Shown piece after piece: positions 1 to 11,791 of a DNA stretch of 64,000 nt. Below the pieces are notes generated by a model. That model saw nothing but the letters and a program-made list of their open reading frames with translations. It was not told where the DNA came from and did no database searches. Within the stretch, counting starts at the first letter, position 1, and the number at the start of each line of letters is the position of its first letter. Origin of the DNA: Fragilariopsis cylindrus CCMP1102 (taxonomy: Eukaryota; Bacillariophyta; Bacillariophyceae; Bacillariales; Bacillariaceae); contig FMBT01000303.1 of the NCBI GenBank assembly GCA_900095095.1, positions 248,001 to 312,000 on the forward strand. Direction: 5' to 3'. Both the position numbers and the translations under genes were made by a program.

Positions 1-2573
1 AACCTCAGCGATACTAGTAACAGTAATAGTAGTAATAGTAGCAGCAGTGATGATGATGAGATTTCCTTCCAAAAGTCACGATTATCAGTCAATAATCAGG
101 GCGGTAAGAAGAGAATAACAGCCATCGATAGCAAGAAAAACAATTTCGATAGTGATAATGATAGTGATGATACAGCAGAACTGCTAAGAAATTTGCCTAG
201 AAATCACCTCCAGCGAAAGATGATAACATGAATATGACCAGCAGTAGTTCTCCTCCGTTGGTTAGGTGCTTCTCCCCGAAGAAACTATCAAGGAACAACA
301 ACGATATTACAATATCATCATTGCTAGCGTCGAATAATGGCCTATGTGCAGATAGCGTTGAAGCTGCCGTCGATGATGACGATGATGACAAAAGCTCAGT
401 TGACAATATGATGGAACGGACCAGGCAACTTCCTATGGAACGTGGTTGTCATAAACTCGAACGGAATAACAATGATATAGTGAACGGAATACCTTGTAGT
501 AGTAAAGATAATTATTCGCAGCAAAAACCAAAAGGTACTCTGAGTCAGTGCTCACTAAAGGATTGTCACACCTCATCTGAGGAACACACTTCCAATAAGC
601 AATCGCCCCATGACGACACTCCTATTCAATTTCTACTGCCTCCACAATCTTCGTCTTCAGAAGAATCGGGATCAGATGACGATAATGACACCGATGAAGA
701 TCGAGGAGATGAGGAGGAGGAAAAAAAGGAAGAAGAAATGGACTCGAATACGGAGTATATCTCCCAAACTAATGACCTCATTGAAGGAAGTTATCTGAAT
801 GGCGAAATACGAAATCCATATGCGAAAACTACGACAACGACTCATCATTCTCGGCGTATGACAAAGAATACTCGAGATTCATTCGGTGGTACTATGACAA
901 ATGGCAATCTTCTCTCCACGGACGATTTTACCGTCGCGAAACAAAAAAGCAACACTCAAAATCAACACCGATCTTATCAACAACATCAAGAAGGATCACT
1001 ACATACAAAATCAAACGAAGAATTGTTCCATGAATCTTTCTTAGATGGAGAAATCAATAACGATATAGTCAATACCAGAAGGAAGGACGATGTGCCTTCT
1101 CATCAATCTGGAATTAATAATAATACATCCGAGCCACAGTACAACAAATACAGAGAAAATGAACAGCCACAACAACGAATTGATCAATATAATCGAATAG
1201 AACCGTTCGAGGCGGCCTTCGTCGACCACCATGCTTCTTCTTCTACAAATGCTGCTAGTTCTGATTTTCGTCATCCACCGCCGCAGGAATCCTCCGATCA
1301 ACGATGTGACGATGCTAGAACTAATAAAAAATCATTTGGTGAAATATTCTTCGACGGACATCCTCCTCCTACTAGTCAAGATGATGTCACAAAACATACA
1401 AATGATATGCAACAACCATTACCACAAGAGTATATCGATTTAGTCAATTCCGACAGTGAAGGAGAGAACCAACACAATCGTCACAATAACCATCAGGAGC
1501 ATACATCAGCACGGGTCTTTCACGACAATACTGATGCTAGTAGTAGTGCACAATGGGGTCGACAATCGCCAGCGAGGAGCCCAAAGTTCAACATTGCTGC
1601 TAGAGGCTTTATTCACAACAAACCACGGGCTACCTTCACTGATAACCCAAATAGTACAAGGAGAAGCGATAATCATAGATCTCACGATGATGACATTTAT
1701 TTCGAAAAAAATGATCGAGCAAGTATGCTCCCCGCACCGAGGAGAGTAACACAATATCATGCTAACCAACTTCGACGGCAAGAATTCCAGCAACAGCAAC
1801 AATCGAATCCCACCCAACAACACACTGCAGCTATTGGTAGCATACCACGCCCATGGCCACCAAGCGTCGGCCGGACAACGCGAAGGTTGAGGGATGCTAC
1901 TGCAAGTAATGTTTCATTGGCTGCCAATGTTGTATCAAATAAAAATCGCAATCCTACATCCCGATTGCCCACCCCAAGCACTACTTCTGTGATTCAACCG
2001 TCATTACTCCAGCGTCGCAATAACACAATTAATACTAATACTAATAATAGTGGTGACATTCGTAATTTCGTCAGTAGACGACCCAGGCTAGTGGATGAAA
2101 CTAGAATGAGGTCAATGGAAAATGTCAGGTCAAGCCGACACGACCTACAAGGGCATACAAATGTGACAATGATGAAAAACCCGCCACCAGCTGCGAAACG
2201 AAGATCGCAACAAGAGGAAGAAGATGACGATGTTATTGAAGTATACAAGGATGAAACAGCTCCACCAGCTCCCGCTCGTAGAGCAAAAAGAACAACAACA
2301 ACAACACGGGCCAAACCGAAAGTAAAGACAAAACGGAAACGCGCGACCTCAAGGAAAGCAAAGCCTAGAAAAGGTGGCAGAAAACGAATTGCTAGTACCC
2401 GAGGGAAGGGAAGAGGAGGAAATAAATTTGGCAGACGCGGTGGTGCAGCTGGTGGAGGAGGGGATGCCACTTCCGGGGCATGGGGTCCAACCGGTGGTGG
2501 ATGGGCTTCCGCACCACCAGTCCATCGCGAAGACCCTGCATTTCAAAATGTCGGAGCGGAGATTTCATTTTAA
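1..2573 (+). CDS. Disordered basic/acidic protein, 5' end outside window
   Basis: The gene is cut by the left edge. Frame 1 is open from base 1 to a TGA at 229-231, and the main frame then runs from about 201 to a stop at 2571-2573 (at least 781 residues). Two explanations join them: a GTAAGA...CAG intron at 104-213, which fits the phase, or one missing A in the AAA at 201-203. The second is attractive because the supposed intron still reads as Ser/Asp-rich coding sequence. The protein is almost all low complexity: acidic Ser/Asp/Glu stretches, Gln/His/Asn runs, and a recurring RNNNDI / EINNDIV motif near the N-terminus. The last 120 residues carry several Lys/Arg clusters and a GR/GG-rich stretch before a conserved-looking end, DPAFQNVGAEISF. 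The basic tail suggests nucleic-acid binding or nuclear location. I do not recognise the family. Confidence 0.7.
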
Positions 2574-3388
2574 ATGACTTCAGTCAGCCTCATGATGATC
2601 TGAAATCTCGATAAGATAAGCTGTGGTATACGGATGGGCGAATATAGCCTCAACGTACCTATTTCATATATCCATCCAAATAGTATATTAGTTAGTTGCA
2701 GTCTTTTTTAGAATCGTAATACTCAATAATAGCTGCTTCGAAGTAGCCATAAGCTACAGCATTTACTTCTATCCTTACAACATTTGTTCTTTGTTATGAA
2801 ACAATAAAATTGAATTTCTCACGGCATGCCAATGCCTCTTTGCGATACATCGCAAAGATTACCCTCAAATATTAGTGCAAAGATGATACTATCTAGTGTG
2901 CGTCCCTTGTCTAACCCAAACTTGGAAAATGTACTTCGTTTCGATAGCTGGTAGTGCTGCATATAAAGGCCCTCTTGTCTAGATATCCATCAACAGTCGC
3001 GGGAAAGAAAACTACCGCCGGTCCCTTTATTACGAGGAGAAACTTGAAGATTTAATGCGGGAAAGTAAGTCGGTTTTTCGCATACAAGGTACACTGTACC
3101 AGAATGAGAAAGCGTGAACAATTTATTCCACGAATCAAAACTCATTTAATTTTGATGTTACTTTACAGCTTCTACTTTACTCAGTTGAAACGTAAGTGTA
3201 TGATATTCAATATGTGCATATCTTGGTATTCAATATCAAGTACAGTGTAGGTAAACTTTTATTTACTTGTCAACTCAAAAAGAGAGTAGCCACACACACT
3301 ATACAAACGACAAGCAACACGATGGCCAACAGCAATACAGGACCAGTCAACTCGAGCAAAGATAGTATCACACAAACGACAAACGACT
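2574..3388. other. Intergenic stretch, with one hairpin
   Basis: No supported gene. A 9-bp perfect stem with a TACA loop lies at 2837-2858, about 260 bases after the upstream stop; it could be part of an RNA 3' end or chance. The 3' part is the leader of the kinase gene. Confidence 0.5.
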
Positions 3389-3415
3389 ATGGCCAACAAT
3401 AATACAGGGCCCAGA
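3292..3415 (+). repeat. Imperfect duplication around the kinase start codon
   Basis: Two similar segments of about 45 bases lie in tandem. Each has an ACAAACGACAA tract followed by an ATG and a near-identical reading of MAN(S/N)NTGP, with ATGs at 3322 and 3389. The two ATGs are 67 bases apart, so they are in different frames. Only 3389 leads into the kinase; 3322 opens a short upstream ORF ending at 3402 that overlaps the kinase start. Confidence 0.6.
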
Positions 3416-4543
3416 CCACCTTTAGAGGAAAATTTTCATCAGAATTTATTCATCGATGATTGTATAACCAATCCACAGAATCTCGTCATTCTTCCACCTG
3501 ATTGTCACATCAATAGTATAGAAAATTCCAGTCAATTAAATAAAATTACAGTGGATGTCGTAAAAGCGAATAATCCATCGTTCTGTTATATGCGGATAAA
3601 TCATATTTCACCAATCGATCTTAGTCATCATTATCCGGGTTGGGGATGTGTATATTTTGGAGTTATTCTTCCCAAAGTACAAGATGGTGTATTCCAAATG
3701 CAAAATCCAAATAAGGCACAGAAGGTCGCGATCAAGCGATTATCAAGATCGGTCGTATGTGAATATTTAAGTAAAGGAGGTAATGAGAACCCATATAAGG
3801 AAATTCAAAGAATGCAGACTATAGGAGATAATCATCACGTATTGGGTATATATGAAGCACTTCAGGATGAACAATTTTTATACATTATTACAAAATATTG
3901 TGAGGGAGGTAATTTAGTTCCTTGGATATTCCAAAAACGTGATCATATTCATGAGAAGTTTGGTGGTTTCGCTGCGGTTTATCAGAATATATTAGAAAAC
4001 GTTGACTATTTGCATCGGAATTATATCTGTCACCGTGATCTATCTCCAGACAACTGCATGGTTCTCAACAGACGTATTGTTTTTAATGACCTCGCTATGT
4101 CATTTCGAATTCCTCAAGGTGGCATAACGTCTAGAACGGGAGGATTCTTTGGAAAAACAGCATATTTACCACCAGAAATCGTATCAGGATTTCATTACTT
4201 TAAGGCAACGAGTTGTGATTTATGGAGTTCTGTTGTTATATTATTTAACTTAGTTACGGGAGAGATTGCATGGGAAACGAGTCTACCTACTGACAGGAGA
4301 TTCCGGTATCTTGTGTTAGCGGGAGGTCTTTCTCGTATACCAGTCAACGAACGTACAGTTGAGATGCTAGCAGATGAACCTATAACGTCTGATCTTCGAT
4401 CACTAGCGGAAATATGTATGAATCTTAATCCCGCTGTTGCAGATTTATTAGAGGGCGTTCTTCAATTGGATCCCAATCAACGTTGGAAAACCGATCAAGT
4501 AAAAAATTGTCTTTGGTTGGAAGCTTCCAGACAACTGGGGTAA
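3389..4543 (+). CDS. Protein kinase, Ser/Thr-type, with divergent activation motif
   Basis: A 384-residue single-exon protein kinase. Visible motifs are a glycine loop at about residues 84-91 (GWGCVYFG), VAIK with the ATP lysine at 116, a helix-C glutamate near 138, the catalytic HRDLSPDN at 215-222, a DFG equivalent that reads DLA at 234-236, and PPE instead of APE at 261-263. The catalytic Lys, Asp and metal-binding Asp are all kept, so activity is likely despite the DLA change. The first 70 residues have no recognisable domain. There are no membrane segments, so it is probably cytosolic or nuclear. The CAMK/CDPK-like layout (insert between loop and lysine, DxWSxGVIL-like DLWSSVVIL) does not settle the subfamily. 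A start at 3389 is chosen because the frame has no usable earlier ATG. Confidence 0.88.
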   Translation: MANNNTGPRPPLEENFHQNLFIDDCITNPQNLVILPPDCHINSIENSSQLNKITVDVVKANNPSFCYMRINHISPIDLSHHYPGWGCVYFGVILPKVQDGVFQMQNPNKAQKVAIKRLSRSVVCEYLSKGGNENPYKEIQRMQTIGDNHHVLGIYEALQDEQFLYIITKYCEGGNLVPWIFQKRDHIHEKFGGFAAVYQNILENVDYLHRNYICHRDLSPDNCMVLNRRIVFNDLAMSFRIPQGGITSRTGGFFGKTAYLPPEIVSGFHYFKATSCDLWSSVVILFNLVTGEIAWETSLPTDRRFRYLVLAGGLSRIPVNERTVEMLADEPITSDLRSLAEICMNLNPAVADLLEGVLQLDPNQRWKTDQVKNCLWLEASRQLG

Positions 4544-5535
4544 ATGATAATAATAAAATCGATCGCTTCACACAAAAATAGATACAATGCAATTTGGATC
4601 TATTTCTAATGTATGATTGCATGGTTTTATCTGAGAACAACGACTGTCACGACTACGACGCAATATCAAGGAAGGGGCTGTTAATATAACTTTGCGGGTA
4701 CGACCGCGGCTAGAAAGGATTCTCCTTTAACGCTTGCAAATGCTTCTATCAATTTTAGATTGTAATAGATATAAAAAAGAATGAAATGTGGATCAGAACT
4801 AATATTGATACAGGCTATGGGGTCAATGCTGATCCTTATGGGGGATTTTACGGAAGTTGCACATCTAAGGCGAAAACTTTTCACTTTTGCTTTCCTCTAA
4901 AATGGGAAATATAAATTCCTTATATGAATAGAAGAACACAATAGTGCATTTTCACACTGCACTACTGAGTTCTTGCTGTGTTTATGGTACCATTCTAATA
5001 GTATTCATATAATCATTATTTCTCTTATCTATGAGACGAATTTTTATTTTACATGAATTAATTTGCATTCTGAAGAAAATTCGATTCGTCTCAAACCGCC
5101 ACATGCAACTAAACCCAAGTAGTAATGAAAAATTCCTTTCCTTGTGCTATTCTAAATGCTTGTGGTAGTATGAAAACAGAATGATGCCACTCAACAAATA
5201 CAAAAAGTTAATTTTTTTTTTTGGCGATCGAACTTTTTAATCACGCCCAGTCACACATACCGGTACTTTATTTTGGTAACTCATTATACTGACATCTTCA
5301 GTCAGAAGAGATATGTGGCAAATAACAACAACGAGCTTCGCATTGAAGCCTAACGCATGTTGTCATAAAATAAATGTATTAACAAAAGAACCAAAAAGTA
5401 ACAAGTGCATTTACCAAACGGGCCCTCAGCTGCATCAGATATTAGTCGAGCTTAGGTCTGGTACAGTATAGCAATAATCCCACCCAATATATTCGTTATC
5501 TTCTTATAATAAAAGAACCATAATACCGGTTTACG
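4544..5535. other. Intergenic, no gene seen
   Basis: AT-rich, with homopolymer tracts (T run near 5212-5221). Short ORFs on both strands are not conserved-looking. Nothing else recognised. Confidence 0.5.
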
Positions 5536-6728
5536 ATGACATCTGTATTCGATGACGACGATTCCGAACCATCCTGGTTGGACACAGAAAATGATAAAAC
5601 GTAAGAACGAATTAAATTCTTCTTTGATAACACCTCAGAAAGGAAAATAAAAATACGAAATGTTCTACTGTATTTCAATATCGTTCAAAACTAACATTAT
5701 TGTCTCCCGTTATAATAACCTTATTTCCAAACAAATTATATAAAAAAGGCATAGAAAAGAAATCGAACCGCTTTTGTTTGGTAGTGGAAAACTTACTTAG
5801 ATGACCCACCTGGCGAAGATGATAGTAATAATAATCCAGGGAATATAAAATTTGGTGGTGGATACCAAAATCAACATAAACAACAGCAAAATCAAAATAA
5901 TAGTAATGATGATGATGAAACGGTCGGTAGTACTAAAAGTAAATCGTCTGAAGTTTCGTGGCAACCCTGGGGAGGAGAAAAAGCGAAATCCAAACCCAAA
6001 AGTTATGGATCAACATCAACCAACAGAAGTTCATTATGGACAATACCAACCCCAGCAACCGCACCCAGCAACAATAACAACAATGATGATAAAGTAATGG
6101 CAATGGCAATGAAAACTCGGGGAACCAACAACAACAACAACCGGATCCTACTAGTATCGATGCGGGTGATTATTCAACAGTAATTACGTACAATCAGACT
6201 TCAGGTCGTCCCGATAAGCCTAAAAGAGATTGGCCCGTGAAAGTATTTTTCGTCATTCAAACATATGCACTATTAACGTGCCTAACTTTGTTGAATTCTC
6301 AGTTATTGCCAATTATATTCATTCCAATTTCCAAATTCGATAAAGCTTATCTTGCATTGAAAATATACATGTGTATATTTACTATCTTTTTTATGATCGT
6401 TGAGATTGATCGTCCTATTCCATGTATTAATAATACAATATTCCTAGTAACGTACGTAACGAGAGGATTTGTATACACATTTTTTGGATTGATTTGTTTC
6501 GAGGAGGCATTTATCGGAAGACTTCAGGAAGAGGCATCAACATCGGTATTGAATTTTTCATGGTTTGCTATTGCAAATCGTGTGTCGGCCATTGCTCTAA
6601 TTTCCTTAGGAGCATTGTACTTCCTAATGGGAATATTTTGTTTACAGAAGATACGGAATAAATATGTTTACGGTGATCGTGCAAAATTGAAAGCATATCG
6701 AACCGCTATGAAGACATTCTTAGCCTGA
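5536..6728 (+). CDS. COPI-associated / TVP15-like Golgi membrane protein
   Basis: Exon 1 begins at ATG 5536 and ends at a GTAAGA donor at 5601. The downstream part begins after an acceptor at 5784 or 5800; neither gives a clean phase with exon 1, so this junction is unresolved. The N-terminal half is hydrophilic and Asn/Gln/Gly-rich. From 6237 the protein has four hydrophobic segments; the segment YVTRGFVYTFFGLICFEEA resembles the central motif of the COPI-associated (TVP15) family, which are small four-helix Golgi/endosome proteins. Near 6091-6093 the frame changes: DDK reads in one frame and SNGNGNEN in the next, exactly as if one A were missing from AAA. The TM region is intact to the TGA at 6726. 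The family call is moderate; the membrane topology is firm. Confidence 0.65.
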
Positions 6729-6985
6729 AAGTTATATCAAAGTTACACAGTATGCGTATAGTAAAAAAAGAAAGAAGAGAGGAAGAAGAAATTGTGAATT
6801 GTCGTAAATTAAAACGTTAAATTAATTCTAGTATGAATAAAAATCGAATGAATCAACTTACGGTCAAAAAGACATGTACTGTAGGACATGGGATGCACTT
6901 CAAACAAAGATTATGATTAAAAAGATGTATGAATTTTGTTGTTGTTGTCGTGGTATAAAATTTATGATATTAAAATATTATATTG

Positions 6986-8577
6986 CTAGCAGTTATGAGG
7001 TGAACGCATTCGATCTCCGCTTGGTCGATATCGACCAGCATCGGGATTCTTTTTTTGCCACCGTCGTCGTCGATCTACTGCCATTTCTTCCATCAATCGT
7101 TCTCGATCAAAACGCGTATTTCGTTTATCATTAGCACGACGATTACCCGATTCCTTAAATCGTTTCCCTTGTGATTGCCGAGCTAATCGTTGTTGCGACT
7201 TACGTGACGATGATTGAATGATCGATCGTGCCATTTCCTCGACTAATCGTTCACCGATCTTCTTAGGTATCTTCCGACCACCCTTCGGTACAGCTAATGA
7301 TACCTGAACAAGGAGCATCCCATCATGATTTGGAATCTTATTAACATCTATATGAATTTGTCCATCAAAGTAACCCTTACCCTTCAATGTGGTTAAGGTC
7401 AATGTTGATGACGAAGAAGGAGACGTTGCCGATCGCTGTGTCGTTTGACTTGTTGCCATCCAGTAGACAAGTCCATGTCGTCCAAAATTTCCTAAGCCTG
7501 GTACTACAATCACACCCAAATTCTTGTCCGTATCAACGCTACCATCACCACAAATATTTCGAAGACGTTGTTTACTATTCAAAGATGAAAATTCGAGAAT
7601 ATTACGTTCCGATAAAATATTGACAGCATTGGTGTACAGCATATCAACGATCGTATCACGTTCTGCTATGATTTCTTCCTGGTTTCACCCAAAGGGAATT
7701 CTTCCAATAACTTATCTGGTGAAAGAACAAATTGAGCTGTGACGGCTTGACGCAATTCATTTTTACGGCTGAGCTTATGAACCTCTACCTTTCCGTTTAG
7801 TGTCATCGCGTTGTCATCGTTTTCGTCACCATCATTTTCATTCAGACCAGTCGCAATCAATTCTCGTCGCATTGGTATCAACAAATCATCCCAATCTTTC
7901 TTCAGTGTTTGGATACTAAGTCTCGGTGGAGAGCTTTTCTTCATCGAGGCGTACGCTGTCTTCCCTATCAGTTTATGTACATATCGATCTGGAGGTGCGA
8001 ACACCGTTGTGGGACCACTCGATAAAAGTAAACTTCGACCGGACGATATGTGTATTCCTGTCCGAGGAATGGCAAGCAACGAATAGAACATTAATAATCC
8101 AATCAGAGCTGTCATCGTAAAAGTTCTAGGATTTTGTTTAGCAATTTGACGGATTGCAATACCCAAACTAGCAACAATACGAAACATTATTTTAGGTAGA
8201 CTATTACCAGTCGATGATTGTGATGCGAATGATTGTAATTCTGATAATAATTGAGGATCCTGTTGTAAATCTTGTGCGTTCTTTTCGATCATTTGATATA
8301 AGTCGTTAGCAGACATACCGTTACTTTCAGCTACCTGTTCTAACGTTCCACTCGGATCAGGTGCGTTTTGAATCGCTTGTTGTAATTGGACTAATTGTTG
8401 ACGTTGGTTCATCGAAAGTGGCATAGCTGGACCATCATCTTCGTTGGGCGTCCACGTTGCTTCCATAGCTGAGACGACAATAATACCTTTATTGTCATTA
8501 TTATTACCCATCATTCCTCCGATCAGAATCATCAACACACTAAAGATCAACGACCATATTTGGGGCGAACGAATCAT
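6986..8577 (-). CDS. Signal-peptide protein with one TM segment, unknown family, split by a frame break
   Basis: Two adjacent ORFs (7666-8577 and 6986-7642) join into one protein of about 530 residues if one A is restored in the AAA run at 7672-7674. The reading then passes smoothly from GETRKK through a continuous helix-like segment into MLYTNAVNILSERN. The N-terminus has a hydrophobic signal (residues about 8-25) ending near VVSAMEA. A second hydrophobic helix (TALIGLLMFYSLLAI) lies near residue 165. The middle is charged and helical, and the C-terminus is strongly basic (RRRRWQKKNPDAGR). I recognise no domain. It probably acts in the secretory pathway or a plastid envelope, but that is inference from the signal alone. 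Confidence 0.65.
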
Positions 8578-8909
8578 AATCTTTCACCAATGCAATTATA
8601 CTATACTATTAATTCACTACACAACTCTACCTTGTCTCGTGGATAAAGTGGCAAGTGATTGACGATGTGATCTTATTCTTCTTCTGTGTGATCTATTCAC
8701 TGTGATGGTTGATGATGATTTATTTCGAGTTTCGAGATTGAACAGTGAACAAAGAAACACTACCGTGCTCAGGGGTAATAATTTCAGACGATGGAAGGAC
8801 AGACGGATAATGGGGGAGGGGCAAAAAAATAAAAAAAAAACCGTTAAATCAAATAAAATATAAATCAATATTAAGATTATGTTAAAGTTAAAACATTGAT
8901 AATCGTTTA
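8578..8909. other. Intergenic, no gene seen
   Basis: Sits between two minus-strand genes: the promoter side of the signal-peptide protein and the 3' end of the methyltransferase. Contains an A-run at 8830-8839. No RNA gene recognised. Confidence 0.45.
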
Positions 8910-11371
8910 TCAACGCTTCGTACAGATATACACATAGTAACCAAGATCGGCTCGATTACGGGCCGATTTATGATGTGAATTGCCTCGAGCATTTTGCATC
9001 ATATCCTCCATCAAAGAAATTGCACGATTTGACAGATTTCCATCATCATCATCATCATCGTGACCACCATTAGGCTTCCCAAAGCCATAGCCCAACCATT
9101 CATTATGTTCTTTAAAACTCCATGACCAGTTGCGTACCATGGTCTTTCTCCTAGTAATACACCAATCAAGGGCAAACCAGTCACTGCTGTTGCCGCTGTG
9201 GAACTTGTTGTTTCAATGGGCCAATCGCCAAACTCCAGCATCAAATCCCGTGGAGGTTGGTAGAGGCTTAAGTCCGCTGCGGCAAAACTTTGGAGCCATT
9301 CTTGATGGGTCAATAGGGAAGTTTTACCAGTAAGGTCGATTAGGCGTTGGATTTTTTTGTAGTTATCATTGTTACGAATATCGTTACCATCAGCAGCTGC
9401 TGCCCAGGGTGCAACCACATCATCAACAATAATTAAGGTTCCCTTGGGTTTGAGAGATTGTGCCAGATTAATCAAAGTTTTGGTGAGGTTATGACTGTAG
9501 GCTAATGATTCAATAGCAATAATTGCCGTGTACTCTTTTGAAGGAAGTGTGTCGTCGAAACTGGCTTGTTCAATCGTGACGTTTGTTAGTGGAAAGGTGC
9601 TATTTGTAGTGATGGTTGAGGTTGAAGTTGAATGAGAACTATCCTGATCGTCAATATGAATGTCCTTCATAGATGTTTTCAATGATAATTTTGGATATAT
9701 AAATGTTTGGATCAATTGCTTCGCCCGTCGAATTTCTGGCTGACTTATAGCGATACCATGATAAGACCAGTCCTGGAAAGGGAATTCTGGAGTGAGGAAA
9801 GAAAACATCGTCCCGCATAACCCGGACCCTACGTCCAATAGATTGAATTTGTTTTTATTGTTGTTTTTCGACGTAGACGAGTTTGGAGAATTGAAATGGA
9901 TTGCAATAATAGCCTCACGTACCAAGCGATTTACAGCAGTATCTCCCCAGTATTGAATTGCCTCCGACAAAATCCCATATGGATCTTCATCGCTATGACT
10001 TCTTCCAGTTCCATCATGTTGATGTCCATATCGTTGTTGATGTAATGGTGCCGATGTCGGCTTTTTATTCTTTCGTCGTCTCCGCCATCTCTGTCGTTGG
10101 CGCCGAGCAGGTTTATCAGCCCGATTATGGATGACGTAATCTAATGGAATATTAGATGATTCGTCATCAAGTAAAGTGTGCAAAGTGTAGATTGGTAGCT
10201 CTGTATCGTCATCACAATCGTCGTCGTATTGCATCAAATCCATAATAATATTTCTGCGGTCTTCGTCAAGAACATCATCATCCTCATCAATATCAGAATC
10301 GGTGTTCTGTTGTGGAACACGGTTCTGTTGATTTCGTTTTTCTTCTGCAGCAGCAGCTGCTGCCAATACTTTCGAATGATAATGATTGTTCGTTGATGTT
10401 AACAACTCAAATGTTTTTGCTTCGGTCATCCTACACGCTTTGACATATTCATTCAATTTACCATTGTTCTCACTTTTACTACGACACGACGATAAAGTAA
10501 GTCGCTGATTATCGTTGACGTTAATAGAAGTTGCAATACCATAAAATCCGATTAATACTCGTTTTAGATTCCCCCAAGCGTACCAATACAAGAAAACAAC
10601 GGCAGCGAATGCTAGTAAGGGCTTGGCAATCCTTTGAATACGGTCTTTTTTTATCCTTGCTCTCACCCTTGCTAAGGCGGCTCTTCTCATCCCAACACAG
10701 TAATTCACAAGTTCTGTTGATGTTGCCATTGATGTGTCGTTTAAATTAGCCAATATCCCCGACAAGATTATAGGTGTCAGCGCAATGACGTCTGGCGATT
10801 TTTGTTGCGTTGATGATTGCTGCTGCTGCTGCCGCCGCTGCTGCCGTTCGTTGGGTTCTATCGTCTCGACATTTGTATAATTGCTATTCTTACTGAGTGA
10901 TGGTTTCTGTGCAGATTCTGATGGCGAAGGTGAGGGCGGCAACGGATGCGACCAACCCCAACGTACAATTTTTGATTCTTTTTGAAGATGAGTAACTGCA
11001 CTAGTAAAGAGTTTTTCATTGTGATATAGCTTTCCCGTCTCCAAAGGTATTTGTAGAATTTCCTCACTTTGTCGTTGCGATCCATCAAGGTCAACGGCCA
11101 TAGCGATCACGTGAAAAGGATCACTAAGAAACGATAATATCAACGACGACGATAATTCTCGATTGGAACGGTCGTTGTTATTGTTATTGTTATCGTTGTA
11201 GTTGTTCAACGGTGCTGCTGCTGATGCTGATGCTGCTAATGCTGATGCTGATGCTGATGCTGATGATGGCGGTGGTGGTGGTGGCGACGAGTTCCTACCA
11301 CGTCGCCGTCTTTTACGACGTACAGTAACTTCTTCCGTCTTGCTATCATCTTCATTGGTCGACGTCATCAT
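8910..11371 (-). CDS. Membrane-anchored SAM-dependent methyltransferase, split by a frame break
   Basis: The long ORF (9011-11371) carries an N-terminal poly-Ser/Ala/Asn tail, one hydrophobic helix (LLAFAAVVFLYWYAWG) near residue 265, and a class I methyltransferase domain. That domain has motif I LLDVGSGLCGTMF, then HGIAISQPEI, an acidic IIAIESLAYS and LIIVDDVVAP. The true C-terminus is in a second frame (stop at 8910), which ends in ADLGYYVYICTKR, a typical last strand for this fold (YYxxVxxK). The frames join if one A is restored in the coding-strand AAA at 9145-9147, giving GEKTMVRNWSWSF. The substrate is unknown; the fold resembles tocopherol, sterol and cyclopropane-lipid methyltransferases. 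Poly-Ala and poly-Asn tracts come from GCT/AAC microsatellites within the gene. Confidence 0.72.
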
Positions 11372-11791
11372 ACCTTGTTAATGATCGATTTGTTTCGCTG
11401 TGGCTGTTCTCTTCTTCAATGTTCAATGTGAAATGTTGTGATCGTGATCGATTTCGAGATTGGGGGTATACGGTATTCTAATAATTATTTTAAATTTTTG
11501 CTCAAAAGTATAAAATTTCAGTCAAATCATTGGAAAGTGCTACGATATCTAATTTATCAGAGAGTCTACCAGTGAAAGAGATACCCTAGAATAAAATGTT
11601 TGGGCGTTGGTGGAATGAAGGAAAGTCTATAATATATATATATATATATATATATAACCTATATAATCATGCAATAGAGTTAATACTAATAGTACAAATA
11701 TGATTATTTTGAATGAGATGAGTGATTATATTATAGTGTTGATAGAATTGATAGGAATATACCATCAGTACAGTGTGCAATATTGAATATC
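11372..11791. other. Intergenic with an (AT)n tract
   Basis: A pure AT dinucleotide repeat covers 11632-11656. Otherwise no gene or RNA recognised. The stretch holds the 5' leader of the methyltransferase and the 3' end of the REI1 gene, both on the minus strand. Confidence 0.5.

Noticed and set aside
104-213. A GTAAGA...CAG intron near the left edge
   Set aside because: Kept only as an alternative: phase fits, but the interval still reads as coding and a single missing A explains the frame equally well.
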